Source: Pseudomonas sp. CBZ-4 (lineage in GTDB: Bacteria; Pseudomonadota; Gammaproteobacteria; Pseudomonadales; Pseudomonadaceae). Taken from it: a stretch of 46,274 bases of DNA. The stretch spans positions 1 to 46,274 of the forward strand of contig NZ_ANNV01000033.1 of the NCBI RefSeq assembly GCF_000346755.1. The letters run 5' to 3'. The notes under the pieces were generated by a model. It saw only the letters and a program-made list of their open reading frames with translations, had not been told where the DNA came from and searched no databases. Shown one piece after another: positions 1 through 8,076 of the stretch. Position 1 is the stretch's first letter, and every line of letters starts with the position of its first letter. The position numbers and the translations under genes were made by a program.

Positions 1-31
1 TCAGCTTGCATATGTGTTTCTGACCCGCCGC

Positions 32-78
32 CATCGCAGGCAAGCCAGCTCCCACACAAGCCAGGTCCCACATTGGAT
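32..78. repeat. REP element arm downstream of catR
   Basis: The sequence CATCGCAGGCAAGCCAGCTC followed by CCACA is the right arm of the REP family used throughout this window, and a degraded second copy (CAAGCCAGGTCCCACA) follows at once. The left arm is only vaguely present, so this is a partial or decayed element. It lies just beyond the catR stop codon and may protect or end that transcript. Confidence 0.6.
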
Positions 79-97
79 TTGGGGTGTTTTTGAAAGC

Positions 98-973
98 TCA
101 GATCAGCTCCTCTACCAACTGCAAACAATGCCTCAGCCCCAGCGACTGATCATTCACCCGTCGGCTGAGGATAATCGGCGACGTCGCCGTGGCCTCCACC
201 ACCGGCGTATAGCCAATATCCGCCCGGTGCAGCACCTGCACCGACGCCGGCACCAGCGTCACGCCCATCCCGGCGCCGACCAGGCCGATGGCGGTCTGCA
301 ACTCGTTGGTCCACTGCGCCACCTGGAGGCTCAAGCCATGGGCGTCAAACAAGGCAATCACGTGGTCGGCATAGCTGGGGCGCGGGTTGCCGGGGTAGAG
401 CACAAACGGCTCGGCGGCCAACTGCGCCAGCGTGGCGGGCGCGGCGAGCAACGGGTGACCGGCGGGGAGCACAGCCACCAGGCGGTCTTCCACCAACACG
501 CGCTGGACGATGGCCGGGTCGTCGATGCGAATCCGCCCGAAGCCCACATCGATGCGCCCGGCCTTGAGTGCTTCGACCTGCTGCAAGGTGGTCATCTCCG
601 ACAGCCCCAGCTCCAGCTCCAGCGCCTCGTGGTTGCGCAGGCGGCGGATCAACTCCGGCAGCACGCCGTACAGCGTCGAGGGTGCGAAACCGATGCCCAG
701 CCAGGTCTTCTCGCCCTGGCCAATGCGGCGGGTGTTGTCGCAGACCTTGTTCAGCTGTTCGAGCAACACGTTGGCGTGTTCATAGAAAAACCGCCCGGCC
801 TCGGTCAGCCGCAGCGGGCGGCCGCGCTCCAGCAGGATCACGCCCAGTTCCTCTTCCAATTGCTGGATCTGCCGGCTCAGCGGCGGTTGGGCGATGTGCA
901 GGCGTTCGGCGGCGCGGGTGAAGTTGAGGGTTTCGCCCAGCACCTGGAAATAGCGCAGGTGACGCAGTTCCAT
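98..973 (-). CDS. catR: LysR-type regulator CatR of the catBCA operon
   Basis: A 291-residue LysR-type regulator. It begins MELRHLRYFQVLGE and has a winged helix-turn-helix at about residues 18-43 (FTRAAERLHIAQPPLSRQIQ), followed by a periplasmic-binding-like effector domain. CatR activates catBC(A) in response to cis,cis-muconate. The divergent position 114 bp from catB and the ATAC-N7-GTAT site between them support the assignment over the close paralogue BenM. The start at 971-973 gives the normal LysR N-terminus; an upstream in-frame Met (MNGAD) would add five residues. The longer open frame that runs antisense through catB is a shadow. Assignment is confident from family and context. Confidence 0.93.
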   Translation of the reverse strand: MELRHLRYFQVLGETLNFTRAAERLHIAQPPLSRQIQQLEEELGVILLERGRPLRLTEAGRFFYEHANVLLEQLNKVCDNTRRIGQGEKTWLGIGFAPSTLYGVLPELIRRLRNHEALELELGLSEMTTLQQVEALKAGRIDVGFGRIRIDDPAIVQRVLVEDRLVAVLPAGHPLLAAPATLAQLAAEPFVLYPGNPRPSYADHVIALFDAHGLSLQVAQWTNELQTAIGLVGAGMGVTLVPASVQVLHRADIGYTPVVEATATSPIILSRRVNDQSLGLRHCLQLVEELI

Positions 974-986
974 GTCAGCTCCATTC

Positions 987-1001
987 ATACCTTGAGAGTA
1001 T
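987..1001. promoter_or_regulatory. CatR/BenM-type operator ATAC-N7-GTAT
   Basis: ATAC (987-990), seven bases, GTAT (998-1001) is a perfect match to the ATAC-N7-GTAT site known for the CatM/BenM/CatR subgroup, and it contains the LysR T-N11-A core (T988, A1000). It sits 14 bp ahead of the catR start codon. That fits the high-affinity site used for autorepression and as the anchor for catB activation. Confidence 0.75.
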
Positions 1002-1010
1002 TGTTTGAGA

Positions 1011-1025
1011 CCAATTCTATATTGG
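1011..1025. promoter_or_regulatory. Second dyad in catR-catB promoter (CCAAT-N5-ATTGG)
   Basis: A perfect inverted repeat CCAAT-TCTAT-ATTGG lies nine bases downstream of the ATAC-N7-GTAT site, so its centre is about 24 bp, a little over two helical turns, away. It is in the right place for the lower-affinity activation site that CatR is known to occupy when muconate is bound. It does not match the ATAC/GTAT consensus itself, so this role is inferred. Confidence 0.45.
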
Positions 1026-1087
1026 AACCCAGGAAAAATGCGGGACAGAATCGACGCAAATCTATAAAGAACCCAGCGGGTATTGCC

Positions 1088-2215
1088 ATGCCGATTTGCG
1101 CCATCGAGTCGATCGAGACGATTATTGTCGATCTGCCTACCATCCGCCCGCACAAGCTGGCGATGCACACCCTGCAAAACCAGACGCTGGTGATCATCCG
1201 CCTGCGCTGCGCCGATGGCCTCGAAGGCATCGGCGAAGCCACCACCATCGGCGGCTTGAGCTATGGCAACGAAAGCCCGGACAGCATCAAGGTCAACATC
1301 GACCGCCACTTCGCCCCGCTGTTGATCGGCCAGGATGCGAGCAATATCAACGCCGCCATGTTGCGCCTGGAGCGCAGCATCCGAGGCAACACCTTTGCCA
1401 AGTCCGGCATCGAAAGCGCCTTGCTCGACGCCTTGGGCAAACGCCTGAACCTGCCGGTCAGCGAACTGCTCGGCGGCCGCGTGCGCGATGCGCTGCCGGT
1501 GGCCTGGACGCTGGCCAGCGGTAACACCGAAAAGGACATCGCCGAGGCTGAGAAGATGCTCGACTTGCGCCGTCACCGCATCTTCAAACTGAAGATCGGT
1601 GCTGGTGAAGTCAGCCAGGATCTGGCCCATGTGATCGCGATCAAAAAAGCCCTGGGCGACCGCGCCAGTGTGCGCGTGGACGTCAATCAGGCCTGGGATG
1701 AAGCGGTCGCCCTGCGTGCCTGCAAGGTGTTGGGCGACAACGGTATCGACCTGATCGAACAGCCGATTTCGCGCAACAACCGGGGCGGCATGGCCCGGCT
1801 CAACCTGTCGAGCCCGGCGCCGATCATGGCGGATGAGTCCATCGAGTGCGTGGAAGACGCCTTCAACCTGGCCCGCGAAGGCGCGGCTTCGGTGTTCGCC
1901 CTCAAGATCGCCAAGAACGGCGGCCCGCGCGCCGTGTTGCGCACCGCCGCGATTGCCGAAGCGGCCGGCATCGGCCTGTACGGCGGCACCATGCTCGAAG
2001 GCGGCATCGGCACCCTGGCCTCGGCCCATGCGTTCCTGACGTTGAACAAACTGGCGTGGGACACCGAGCTGTTCGGCCCGCTGCTGCTGACCGAAGACAT
2101 CCTCGCCGAGCCGCTGGTGTACCGCGATTTCCACCTGCATGTCTCCACCGCCCCGGGCCTGGGCCTGGCCATTGATGAAGAGCGCCTGGCGTTCTTCCGT
2201 CGTGACAAACACTAA
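1088..2215 (+). CDS. catB: Muconate cycloisomerase (cis,cis-muconate lactonizing enzyme)
   Basis: CatB converts cis,cis-muconate to (+)-muconolactone in the catechol branch of the beta-ketoadipate pathway. The 375-residue product is of enolase-superfamily length and its active site reads clearly: the KxK motif at K167/K169 (FKLKIG), metal ligands D198 (VRVDVNQ), E224 (DLIEQP) and D249 (IMADES), in the numbering of the well-studied P. putida enzyme. The start at 1088 (MPICAIESIE) gives the family N-terminus; the reading frame stays open far upstream only by chance. It is first in catBCA, with catC 12 bp downstream. Confidence 0.97.
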   Translation: MPICAIESIETIIVDLPTIRPHKLAMHTLQNQTLVIIRLRCADGLEGIGEATTIGGLSYGNESPDSIKVNIDRHFAPLLIGQDASNINAAMLRLERSIRGNTFAKSGIESALLDALGKRLNLPVSELLGGRVRDALPVAWTLASGNTEKDIAEAEKMLDLRRHRIFKLKIGAGEVSQDLAHVIAIKKALGDRASVRVDVNQAWDEAVALRACKVLGDNGIDLIEQPISRNNRGGMARLNLSSPAPIMADESIECVEDAFNLAREGAASVFALKIAKNGGPRAVLRTAAIAEAAGIGLYGGTMLEGGIGTLASAHAFLTLNKLAWDTELFGPLLLTEDILAEPLVYRDFHLHVSTAPGLGLAIDEERLAFFRRDKH

Positions 2216-2227
2216 GAGGCGCCTGCC

Positions 2228-2518
2228 ATGTTGTTCCACGTAAAAATGACCGTGAACCTGCCGCTGGACATGCACCCCGAGCGTGCAGCCGCCCTCAAGG
2301 CTGAAGAAAAAGCCTTGGCCCAGCGCCTGCAACACGAGGGCAAATGGCGCCACCTGTGGCGCATCGCCGGGCTCTACGCCAACTACAGCGTGTTCGATGT
2401 CGACAGCGTGCAAGAACTGCACGACCTGCTGATGCAACTGCCGCTTTACCCCTACATGGCCATCGAAGTGAACGCGCTGTGCCGGCACCCTTCGTCGATC
2501 CATGAGGACGACCGTTAA
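2228..2518 (+). CDS. catC: Muconolactone delta-isomerase
   Basis: CatC isomerises muconolactone to beta-ketoadipate enol-lactone. At 96 residues it has exactly the family length, and the N-terminus MLFHVKMTVNLPLDM is typical of the small ferredoxin-like subunit, which in this family assembles into a decamer. The gene lies 12 bp after catB and 42 bp before catA, so the three are probably co-transcribed. The enol-lactone hydrolase (pcaD) needed next is not in this window. Confidence 0.97.
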   Translation: MLFHVKMTVNLPLDMHPERAAALKAEEKALAQRLQHEGKWRHLWRIAGLYANYSVFDVDSVQELHDLLMQLPLYPYMAIEVNALCRHPSSIHEDDR

Positions 2519-2560
2519 GCCTGTTTTCAACACTAATAATTACAAGATGAGGATTGCACC

Positions 2561-3490
2561 ATGTCCATCCGAATTTCCCAGACTGCCCACGCCCAACAGT
2601 TTCTCGAAGAAGCCAGCGGCAACCTCAACGACGGCGGCAACCCGCGCACCAAGGCGTTGATCTACCGAATCCTGCGGGACACGGTGAACATCATCGAAGA
2701 CCTGGAAGTGACCCCGGAAGAGTTCTGGAAGGCGGTCAACTACCTCAACGAGTTGGGTAAGCACCAGGAAGCCGGTTTGCTCGCTGCCGGGCTGGGCCTG
2801 GAGCACTACCTGGACTTGCTGATGGACGCCGCGGACGAAGAAGCCGGCAAATCCGGCGGCACGCCGCGCACCATCGAAGGCCCGCTGTACGTGGCCGGCG
2901 CGCCGCTCTCCAAGTTCGAGGCGCGGCTGGACGATGGCACCGACGCGGCGGCGCCGCTGTTTATGCGCGGCCAGGTGCGCGACACCGACGGCAAGCCGTT
3001 GGCCGGGGCGATTGTCGATGTGTGGCAGGCCAATTCGGGTGGGACTTACTCGTGGTTTGACCCTTCCCAGTCCGCGTTCAACCTGCGCCGCCGCATCGAG
3101 ACCGATGCCCAGGGCAACTACCGGTTCCGCAGCATTGTGCCGTCGGGCTACGGTTGCCCGCCGACCGGGCCGACCCAGCAGTTGCTCGATCAACTGGGCC
3201 GCCACGGGCAGCGGCCGGCGCATATTCACTTCTTTATCTCGGCGCCGGGGCATCGGCACCTGACCACGCAGATCAACCTGTCGGATGATCCGTACCTGCA
3301 TGATGACTTTGCCTATGCGACGCGGGATGAGTTGATTGCCGAGATTCGTTTCAGTGACGATCAGCAACTGGCGCGGGAGTTTGGGGTAGAAGGGCGGTTT
3401 GCGCAGATTGATTTTGACTTTGAGTTGCAGTCGTCGGCTGCGCCGGTAGAGCAGAAACGCATGCAGCGCGTGCGTGCCCTGGAAGACTGA
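2561..3490 (+). CDS. catA: Catechol 1,2-dioxygenase (intradiol)
   Basis: CatA cleaves catechol between its two hydroxyls to give cis,cis-muconate, using non-haem Fe(III). The 309-residue protein has the helical N-terminal dimerisation domain (about 1-105) and the beta-sandwich catalytic domain. Iron ligands can be read as Y163 (GTYSW), Y197 (PSGYG), H221 and H223 (AHIHFF), matching Y164/Y200/H224/H226 of the Acinetobacter enzyme. It is last in catBCA. Its leader contains AATAATTA (from about 2535), one base from the AAYAAYAA Crc/Hfq target. A REP hairpin follows the stop. Confidence 0.97.
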   Translation: MSIRISQTAHAQQFLEEASGNLNDGGNPRTKALIYRILRDTVNIIEDLEVTPEEFWKAVNYLNELGKHQEAGLLAAGLGLEHYLDLLMDAADEEAGKSGGTPRTIEGPLYVAGAPLSKFEARLDDGTDAAAPLFMRGQVRDTDGKPLAGAIVDVWQANSGGTYSWFDPSQSAFNLRRRIETDAQGNYRFRSIVPSGYGCPPTGPTQQLLDQLGRHGQRPAHIHFFISAPGHRHLTTQINLSDDPYLHDDFAYATRDELIAEIRFSDDQQLAREFGVEGRFAQIDFDFELQSSAAPVEQKRMQRVRALED

Positions 3491-3516
3491 ATAACACGGT
3501 CCAAAATGTCGGAACT

Positions 3517-3600
3517 GGACCCTGTGGGAGCTGGCTTGCCTGCGATAGCTATGTAACATTCACCACCGCTATCGCAGGCAAGCCAGCTCCCACCGGGTCC
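3517..3600. repeat. REP palindrome between convergent catA and kynR
   Basis: GTGGGAGCTGGCTTGCCTGC at 3524 faces its reverse complement ending near 3593, flanked by GGACCC (3517-3522) and GGGTCC (3595-3600). The whole forms one long hairpin. Placed between two convergent genes, it could end transcription from both sides or stabilise both mRNA 3' ends. Confidence 0.85.
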
Positions 3601-3631
3601 AGTTTTTGCAGGTTTTTTTGTGGTGTTGCGA

Positions 3632-4105
3632 CTATTTGCGGATCACCAGATCCAACACCTCATCCCGATCCTTGATCTTCTGCAACACAATCTCCGAACG
3701 GATATCCATCACCCCCGCCGTGCGGTTCAGGTGGTTCACGATAAAGTCCGAAAAGTGCTTGAGGTTGCGCGCCTGCACCCGCAGCACATAGTTGCTCGCG
3801 CCGGTGATCACATAGGCACTGGCCACTTCCGGCCAGCCTTGCACCTTCTTGATAAACGTCTCATGCCAATCCTCCACATCCTGGCGCAGGGACAGGTGGA
3901 CGATGGCTTCCAACTCGATGCCCAACTGCTCGGCATTCAGCACGGCGCGGTAGCCGCTGATGATCCCCTCGCTTTCCAGCAGGCGCAAACGGCGCAGGCA
4001 CGCGGACGGTGACAGCGCGACTTTCTCTGCCAGTTCCTGGTTGCTGATACGCCCATCCTGTTGCAGGAAATGCAGGAGGCGCAGGTCGGTGGCGTCGAGA
4101 ATCAT
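3632..4105 (-). CDS. kynR: Lrp/AsnC-family regulator KynR of kynurenine catabolism
   Basis: A 157-residue Lrp/AsnC protein with an N-terminal helix-turn-helix (about residues 20-43, ISNQELAEKVALSPSACLRR) and a C-terminal RAM ligand-sensing domain (about 65-145). In Pseudomonas the regulator divergent from kynU/kynB is KynR, which responds to kynurenine and activates the kyn genes. The divergent position 144 bp from kynU and the AT-rich spacer support this. The kynurenine ligand is inferred from context; family membership is certain. Confidence 0.88.
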   Translation of the reverse strand: MILDATDLRLLHFLQQDGRISNQELAEKVALSPSACLRRLRLLESEGIISGYRAVLNAEQLGIELEAIVHLSLRQDVEDWHETFIKKVQGWPEVASAYVITGASNYVLRVQARNLKHFSDFIVNHLNRTAGVMDIRSEIVLQKIKDRDEVLDLVIRK

Positions 4106-4249
4106 GCTTAGAATAAATCCGCGTGTTTAGAGGTTTAATTCGAATTTCCTACAGCTTAATTAGCTTGTTGCCCGCCACTTTGCACGAAAATTCTCTAAAT
4201 CTTCGTTCATTATTTGGTCCATCTTCACTTATAAAAACCAGGACAGACC
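4106..4249. promoter_or_regulatory. AT-rich kynR-kynU divergent promoter with dyads
   Basis: This 144-bp spacer is far more AT-rich than its surroundings, as is usual for Lrp-family targets. It holds the palindrome AATTCGAATT (4137-4146) and the inverted repeat AGCT-TAATT-AGCT (4153-4165) about one and a half helical turns apart. These are candidate KynR half-sites. No -10/-35 pair stands out enough to call. Confidence 0.5.
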
Positions 4250-5500
4250 ATGACCACCCGAAGCCATTGCCAAACCCTCGACGATCAAGACCTGCTGGCG
4301 CCGCTGCGCCAGCAGTTCGCCTTGCCGGAGGGGGTGATCTACCTCGACGGCAACTCCCTCGGCGCCCGCCCGGTAGCGGCGTTGGCACGGGCGCAACAGG
4401 TGATCAGCGAGGAGTGGGGCAATGGCTTGATCCGCAGTTGGAACAGCGCCGGCTGGGCAGATCTGTCCCAACGCCTGGGTAATCGCCTGGCCCCGTTGAT
4501 CGGCGCGCGCGATGGCGAAGTGGTGATCACCGATACCACTTCGATCAACCTGTTCAAGGTGCTCAGCGCCGCGTTGAGCGTGCAACGCCAGCGTCAACCG
4601 CAGCGCAAGGTGATCGTCAGCGAAGCGAGCAACTTTCCCACCGACTTGTACATCGCCGAAGGCCTGGCCGAGCTGCTGCAACAGGGTTATTCCCTGCGGC
4701 TGGTCAACAGCCCGGACGAGTTGCCGCACGCCATCGACGCCGACGTGGCGGTGGTGATGCTCACCCACGTCAACTACAAGACCGGCTACATGTACGACAT
4801 GCAGGCGCTCACCGCGTTGAGCCACGAATGCGGTGCGCTGAGTATCTGGGACTTGGCGCATTCGGCGGGCGCGGTGCCCATCGACCTGCACCAGGCCGAG
4901 GCGGATTACGCGATTGGTTGCACCTACAAATACCTCAATGGCGGCCCCGGCTCCCAGGCGTTTGTGTGGGTCAACCCGGCGCTGGTGGACCTGGTGCGCC
5001 AGCCGTTGTCGGGCTGGTTTGGGCACACGCGCCAGTTCGCCATGGAGTCGACCTATGCGCCGAGCGCCGGGATTGCCCGTTACCTGTGCGGCACCCAGCC
5101 GATCACCTCGCTGGCCATGGTGGAATGCGGCCTGGAGATTTTTGCGCAGACCGATATGGCCAGCTTGCGCCGCAAATCCCTGGCGTTGACCGACTTGTTT
5201 ATCGCGTTGGTCGAAGCGCGTTGCGCCGCCCATGACCTGGCGCTGATCACCCCGCGTGAACACGCCAAGCGCGGCAGTCATGTGAGTTTTGAACATCCCG
5301 AAGGGTACGCGGTGATCCAGGCGCTGATAGCCCGGGGCGTGATCGGTGACTACCGCGAGCCGCGCATCATGCGGTTTGGGTTTACGCCGTTGTACACCAG
5401 CTTTACCGAGGTATTCGATGCCGTGGAAATCCTCGGTGACATCCTCGATCAGCGCACCTGGGACCAGCCACAATTCAAAGTCCGCAATAGCGTGACCTGA
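4250..5500 (+). CDS. kynU: Kynureninase
   Basis: KynU is a PLP enzyme that hydrolyses L-kynurenine to anthranilate and L-alanine. The 416-residue length equals that of the characterised P. fluorescens enzyme, and the PLP-binding lysine falls at K227 in [11 protein letters not shown], the position known for that enzyme; D201 in WDLAHSAG would contact the PLP nitrogen. Anthranilate is converted to catechol by anthranilate dioxygenase (not here) and so feeds the neighbouring catBCA genes. kynA and kynB, which make kynurenine from tryptophan, are absent from the window. A perfect hairpin follows before the permease. Confidence 0.97.
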   Translation: MTTRSHCQTLDDQDLLAPLRQQFALPEGVIYLDGNSLGARPVAALARAQQVISEEWGNGLIRSWNSAGWADLSQRLGNRLAPLIGARDGEVVITDTTSINLFKVLSAALSVQRQRQPQRKVIVSEASNFPTDLYIAEGLAELLQQGYSLRLVNSPDELPHAIDADVAVVMLTHVNYKTGYMYDMQALTALSHECGALSIWDLAHSAGAVPIDLHQAEADYAIGCTYKYLNGGPGSQAFVWVNPALVDLVRQPLSGWFGHTRQFAMESTYAPSAGIARYLCGTQPITSLAMVECGLEIFAQTDMASLRRKSLALTDLFIALVEARCAAHDLALITPREHAKRGSHVSFEHPEGYAVIQALIARGVIGDYREPRIMRFGFTPLYTSFTEVFDAVEILGDILDQRTWDQPQFKVRNSVT

Positions 5501-5516
5501 CACAACACCGATCAAA

Positions 5517-5590
5517 CTGTGGGAGCTGGCTTGCCTGCGATAGCGGTGGAACATTCACCACCGCTATCGCAGGCAAGCCAGCTCCCACAG
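5517..5590. repeat. Perfect 33-bp REP hairpin between kynU and permease
   Basis: Two REP arms of 33 bp form an inverted repeat with no mismatch around the 8-nt loop AACATTCA. It lies 16 bp after the kynU stop and 47 bp before the permease start, both on the plus strand. It can work as an intra-operon 3'-end stabiliser or a partial terminator that sets the kynU to permease ratio. Confidence 0.9.
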
Positions 5591-5604
5591 GGTTCAGCGC
5601 CAGC

Positions 5605-5624
5605 AACAACAATCACAATAATAA
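5605..5624 (+). promoter_or_regulatory. Tandem Crc/Hfq CA motifs in permease leader
   Basis: AACAACAA (5605-5612) and AATAATAA (5617-5624) are two exact matches to AAYAAYAA, the catabolite-activity motif bound by Hfq with Crc in Pseudomonas. The second overlaps the Shine-Dalgarno sequence AAAGGGG (5623-5629) of the GTG-started permease. Binding should block translation when preferred carbon sources are present. Confidence 0.65.
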
Positions 5625-5637
5625 AGGGGCACACCAC

Positions 5638-7044
5638 GTGACCACGCCAGACACCGGCTTTGCAGAAATCACCCAACGCGAACTGGGCCTCAGGCGCCAG
5701 CTCACTTCCGGCCAGATGAGCATGATCGCCATCGGCGGCGCCATTGGCACCGGGCTGTTCATGGGCAGCGCCTACGCCATCGGCTACGCCGGGCCCAGCG
5801 TACTGGTGAGCTACGCCATCGGCGCGTTGATCACCTTGCTGCTGATGGGCTGCCTGGCGGAGATGACGGTGGCCCATTCCACCTCCGGCTCCTTTGGCGC
5901 GTATGCCGAGTTCTATATCAGCCCGCTGGCCGGGTTCCTGGTGCGCTACGCCTACTGGGCGGCGATTGTGCTGGCGGTGGGCGCCGAGGTCACGGCGGTG
6001 GCGATGTACATGAAGTACTGGTTCGCCAACGTGCCGGAGTGGGTGTGGATCGTGTCGTTTTCCAGCGTGCTGATCGTGCTCAACGCCATCAGCGTGAAGA
6101 CCTTCGGCAACTTCGAATACTGGTTCTCGACGATCAAGATCAGCGCCATCGTCGGCTTCATCATCCTCGCGGTGTATGTGGTGTTCGGTTCCGGCAACCC
6201 GGAATACGGCGTGCAGAACTACACGGCCCACGACGGCTTTTTCCCCCATGGCCTGAGCGGCATGTGGATGGCGGTGATCGTGTCGATCTTCAGCTACCTG
6301 AGCGTGGAGATGATCGCCGTGGCGGCCGGTGAAGCCGCCGACCCGGAGCAAGCGGTGAAAAAAGCCTTCCGCGCCACCATCGTGCGGCTGGTGGTGTTTT
6401 ACCTGCTGACCCTGGCGCTGATGCTCGCCATCGTGCCGTGGAACCAGGCCGGGCAGACCCAGAGCCCGTTCGTCACGGTGATGCAGACCATCGGCATTCC
6501 CGGTGCCACAGGGGTGATGAACTTCGTGATCCTGATCGCAGCGCTGTCGGCGATGAACAGCCAGCTGTATATCACCACGCGCATGATGTTCAGCCTGTCC
6601 CGCGCTGGCTTCGCACCCAAATCCATGGGCGCGTTGAGCAAGAGCGGCATCCCGTTGAACGCGCTGTTGCTGTCCAGCTCGGGCATTGCCCTGGCGACCC
6701 TGCTCAACGTGGTGTACCCGGAAAGCTCGTTCACCCTGATGATGGCCATCTCGATGTTTGGCGCGATCTTCACCTGGTTCATGATCTTTCTCACGCACCT
6801 GTTCTTCCGCCGCTATCGCAAGCGCCATGGCGGGCCGAAGCTGTCGTTCCAGCTGCGCCTGTTTCCCTACAGCACGCTGCTGGGCCTGGTGCTGATGGGC
6901 GCGGTGATGATCACCACGTACTTCACCGAGGCGTTCAAGATGACCCTGGTGTTTGGCGTGCCGTTCCTGCTGATTCTGTCGGCGGTGTATTACGGGTTCT
7001 TCCGCAAGGGCCGGGCCAAGGCGGCAGACAAGGCTCTGGCGTAA
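5638..7044 (+). CDS. APC-superfamily amino-acid permease (AAT family)
   Basis: A 468-residue, roughly 12-helix inner-membrane permease. The first helix carries the APC signature GGAIGTGLF (residues 33-41), and the length is normal for proton-coupled amino-acid importers related to AroP, ProY and CycA. The start is GTG at 5638 with Shine-Dalgarno AAAGGGG. Its place directly behind kynU makes kynurenine, tryptophan or a related aromatic amino acid the likely substrate, but specificity cannot be read from sequence. The 3' end overlaps the convergent LysR gene by 55 bp. Two Crc/Hfq motifs in the leader suggest catabolite repression. Confidence 0.9.
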   Translation: MTTPDTGFAEITQRELGLRRQLTSGQMSMIAIGGAIGTGLFMGSAYAIGYAGPSVLVSYAIGALITLLLMGCLAEMTVAHSTSGSFGAYAEFYISPLAGFLVRYAYWAAIVLAVGAEVTAVAMYMKYWFANVPEWVWIVSFSSVLIVLNAISVKTFGNFEYWFSTIKISAIVGFIILAVYVVFGSGNPEYGVQNYTAHDGFFPHGLSGMWMAVIVSIFSYLSVEMIAVAAGEAADPEQAVKKAFRATIVRLVVFYLLTLALMLAIVPWNQAGQTQSPFVTVMQTIGIPGATGVMNFVILIAALSAMNSQLYITTRMMFSLSRAGFAPKSMGALSKSGIPLNALLLSSSGIALATLLNVVYPESSFTLMMAISMFGAIFTWFMIFLTHLFFRRYRKRHGGPKLSFQLRLFPYSTLLGLVLMGAVMITTYFTEAFKMTLVFGVPFLLILSAVYYGFFRKGRAKAADKALA

Positions 7045-7886
7045 CCGGGCAATTGTTCGAACGAGCGTGCGGCTAACAGCAAGCGGCGACGGGCCCAGGC
7101 CTCATTGAGCGGCTGGGCCTTGAAACGCTGCGCCGCCGGCCAACGCTGCAGGGCGGCCTGGGGCACGATGCCCAGGCCGACGCCGCCGGCGACCATGCGG
7201 ATCACCCCGTCAAACCCTTCGGCGCGAATCCGTGTTTGCAGGCGAAACCCGGCGTGCAGCGCCTGTTCCTCCAGGTACACCGCCAGGGCGCTGCTGGCGG
7301 CCAGGCCGACGTAGTCGTGTTGCAGGCTGTCGATAAAACTCACGCTGCCCGTGGCCAGGGGATGGTCCAGCGGCATGATCAACACCAGCGGGTCGTCGCG
7401 AAAGGGCTGGGTCTGCAAACCGTGGGTGTCGACGGCGTCGGAAATAATCCCGAGGTCCGCCGTGCCCTGGCGCAACGCCTGGGTGATGCGCAGGCTGGGC
7501 AGCTCTTGCAGGTCGATATCGAGGTTGGGGTGTTCGCGCAGAAAGTCTGCGAGCAATTCTGGCAGGTATTCGCTGAGGGCCGTGGTGTTGCACAGCAGGC
7601 GCACCTGGCCTTTGCTGCCGTTGGCGTATTCCGCGAGGTCTTGTTGCAGGTGTTCGGCCTGTTGCAGCAGCAGGCGGGCGTGACGGGCGAGGGCAATGCC
7701 GGCGGGTGTCGGGGTGACGCCCCGGCGACCGCGTTCGAGGAATTCGATGCCCAGCGAGGCTTCCATGGCGCGGATGCGCGCGCTCGAGGCGGCCAGGGAT
7801 AAATGGCTGCGGGCGGCGCCGGCGGTGATGTTGCCGGTGTCGAGGATGTGCAGGTAGAGGCGCAGGTCGATCAGGTCAAAGTGCAT
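6990..7886 (-). CDS. LysR-family regulator
   Basis: A 298-residue LysR-type protein starting MHFDLIDLRLYLHILD. The helix-turn-helix is at about residues 18-40 (ITAGAARSHLSLAASSARIR), followed by a substrate-binding domain. The TauE/SafE permease is transcribed divergently 190 bp away and is the most likely target. Its last 55 bp overlap the end of the upstream permease gene in antisense. The open frame continues upstream through a REP element, but the REP-encoded extension is not credible. Effector unknown. Confidence 0.88.
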   Translation of the reverse strand: MHFDLIDLRLYLHILDTGNITAGAARSHLSLAASSARIRAMEASLGIEFLERGRRGVTPTPAGIALARHARLLLQQAEHLQQDLAEYANGSKGQVRLLCNTTALSEYLPELLADFLREHPNLDIDLQELPSLRITQALRQGTADLGIISDAVDTHGLQTQPFRDDPLVLIMPLDHPLATGSVSFIDSLQHDYVGLAASSALAVYLEEQALHAGFRLQTRIRAEGFDGVIRMVAGGVGLGIVPQAALQRWPAAQRFKAQPLNEAWARRRLLLAARSFEQLPGYARALSAALARPLRKNP

Positions 7887-7918
7887 GGCTTGGGGTTCTC
7901 GGGTGATTGGGCTGGCCT

Positions 7919-7993
7919 CATCGCGGGCAAGCCCGCTCCCACATTTTGATTTGTGAATACTTTCAAAGGTGGGAGCTGGCTTGCCTGCGATAG
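7919..7993. repeat. REP pair in the LysR-TauE/SafE intergenic region
   Basis: A variant arm (CATCGCGGGCAAGCCCGCTC, starting at 7919) faces a standard arm (GTGGGAGCTGGCTTGCCTGC, starting at 7969) across an AT-rich loop. Here the element lies between divergent genes, so it is inside both upstream regions and cannot be a simple terminator for either. Confidence 0.8.
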
Positions 7994-8076
7994 CGATCTC
8001 AGCCTCACACAAAACAAGAGGCTGCCTCAGTATATGGCGAATTCCCAACCCCGCCCCAACCCCGCACAATCGCCCC

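Noticed and set aside
14..1087. Upstream extension of the catB frame across catR
   Set aside because: It is antisense to catR, has no domain, and the family start MPICAIESIE is at 1088.
98..2533. 811-codon minus-strand open frame spanning catR and the antisense of catB and catC
   Set aside because: Only the part from 98 to 973 has LysR homology and codon bias; the rest mirrors catB, a high-GC shadow frame.
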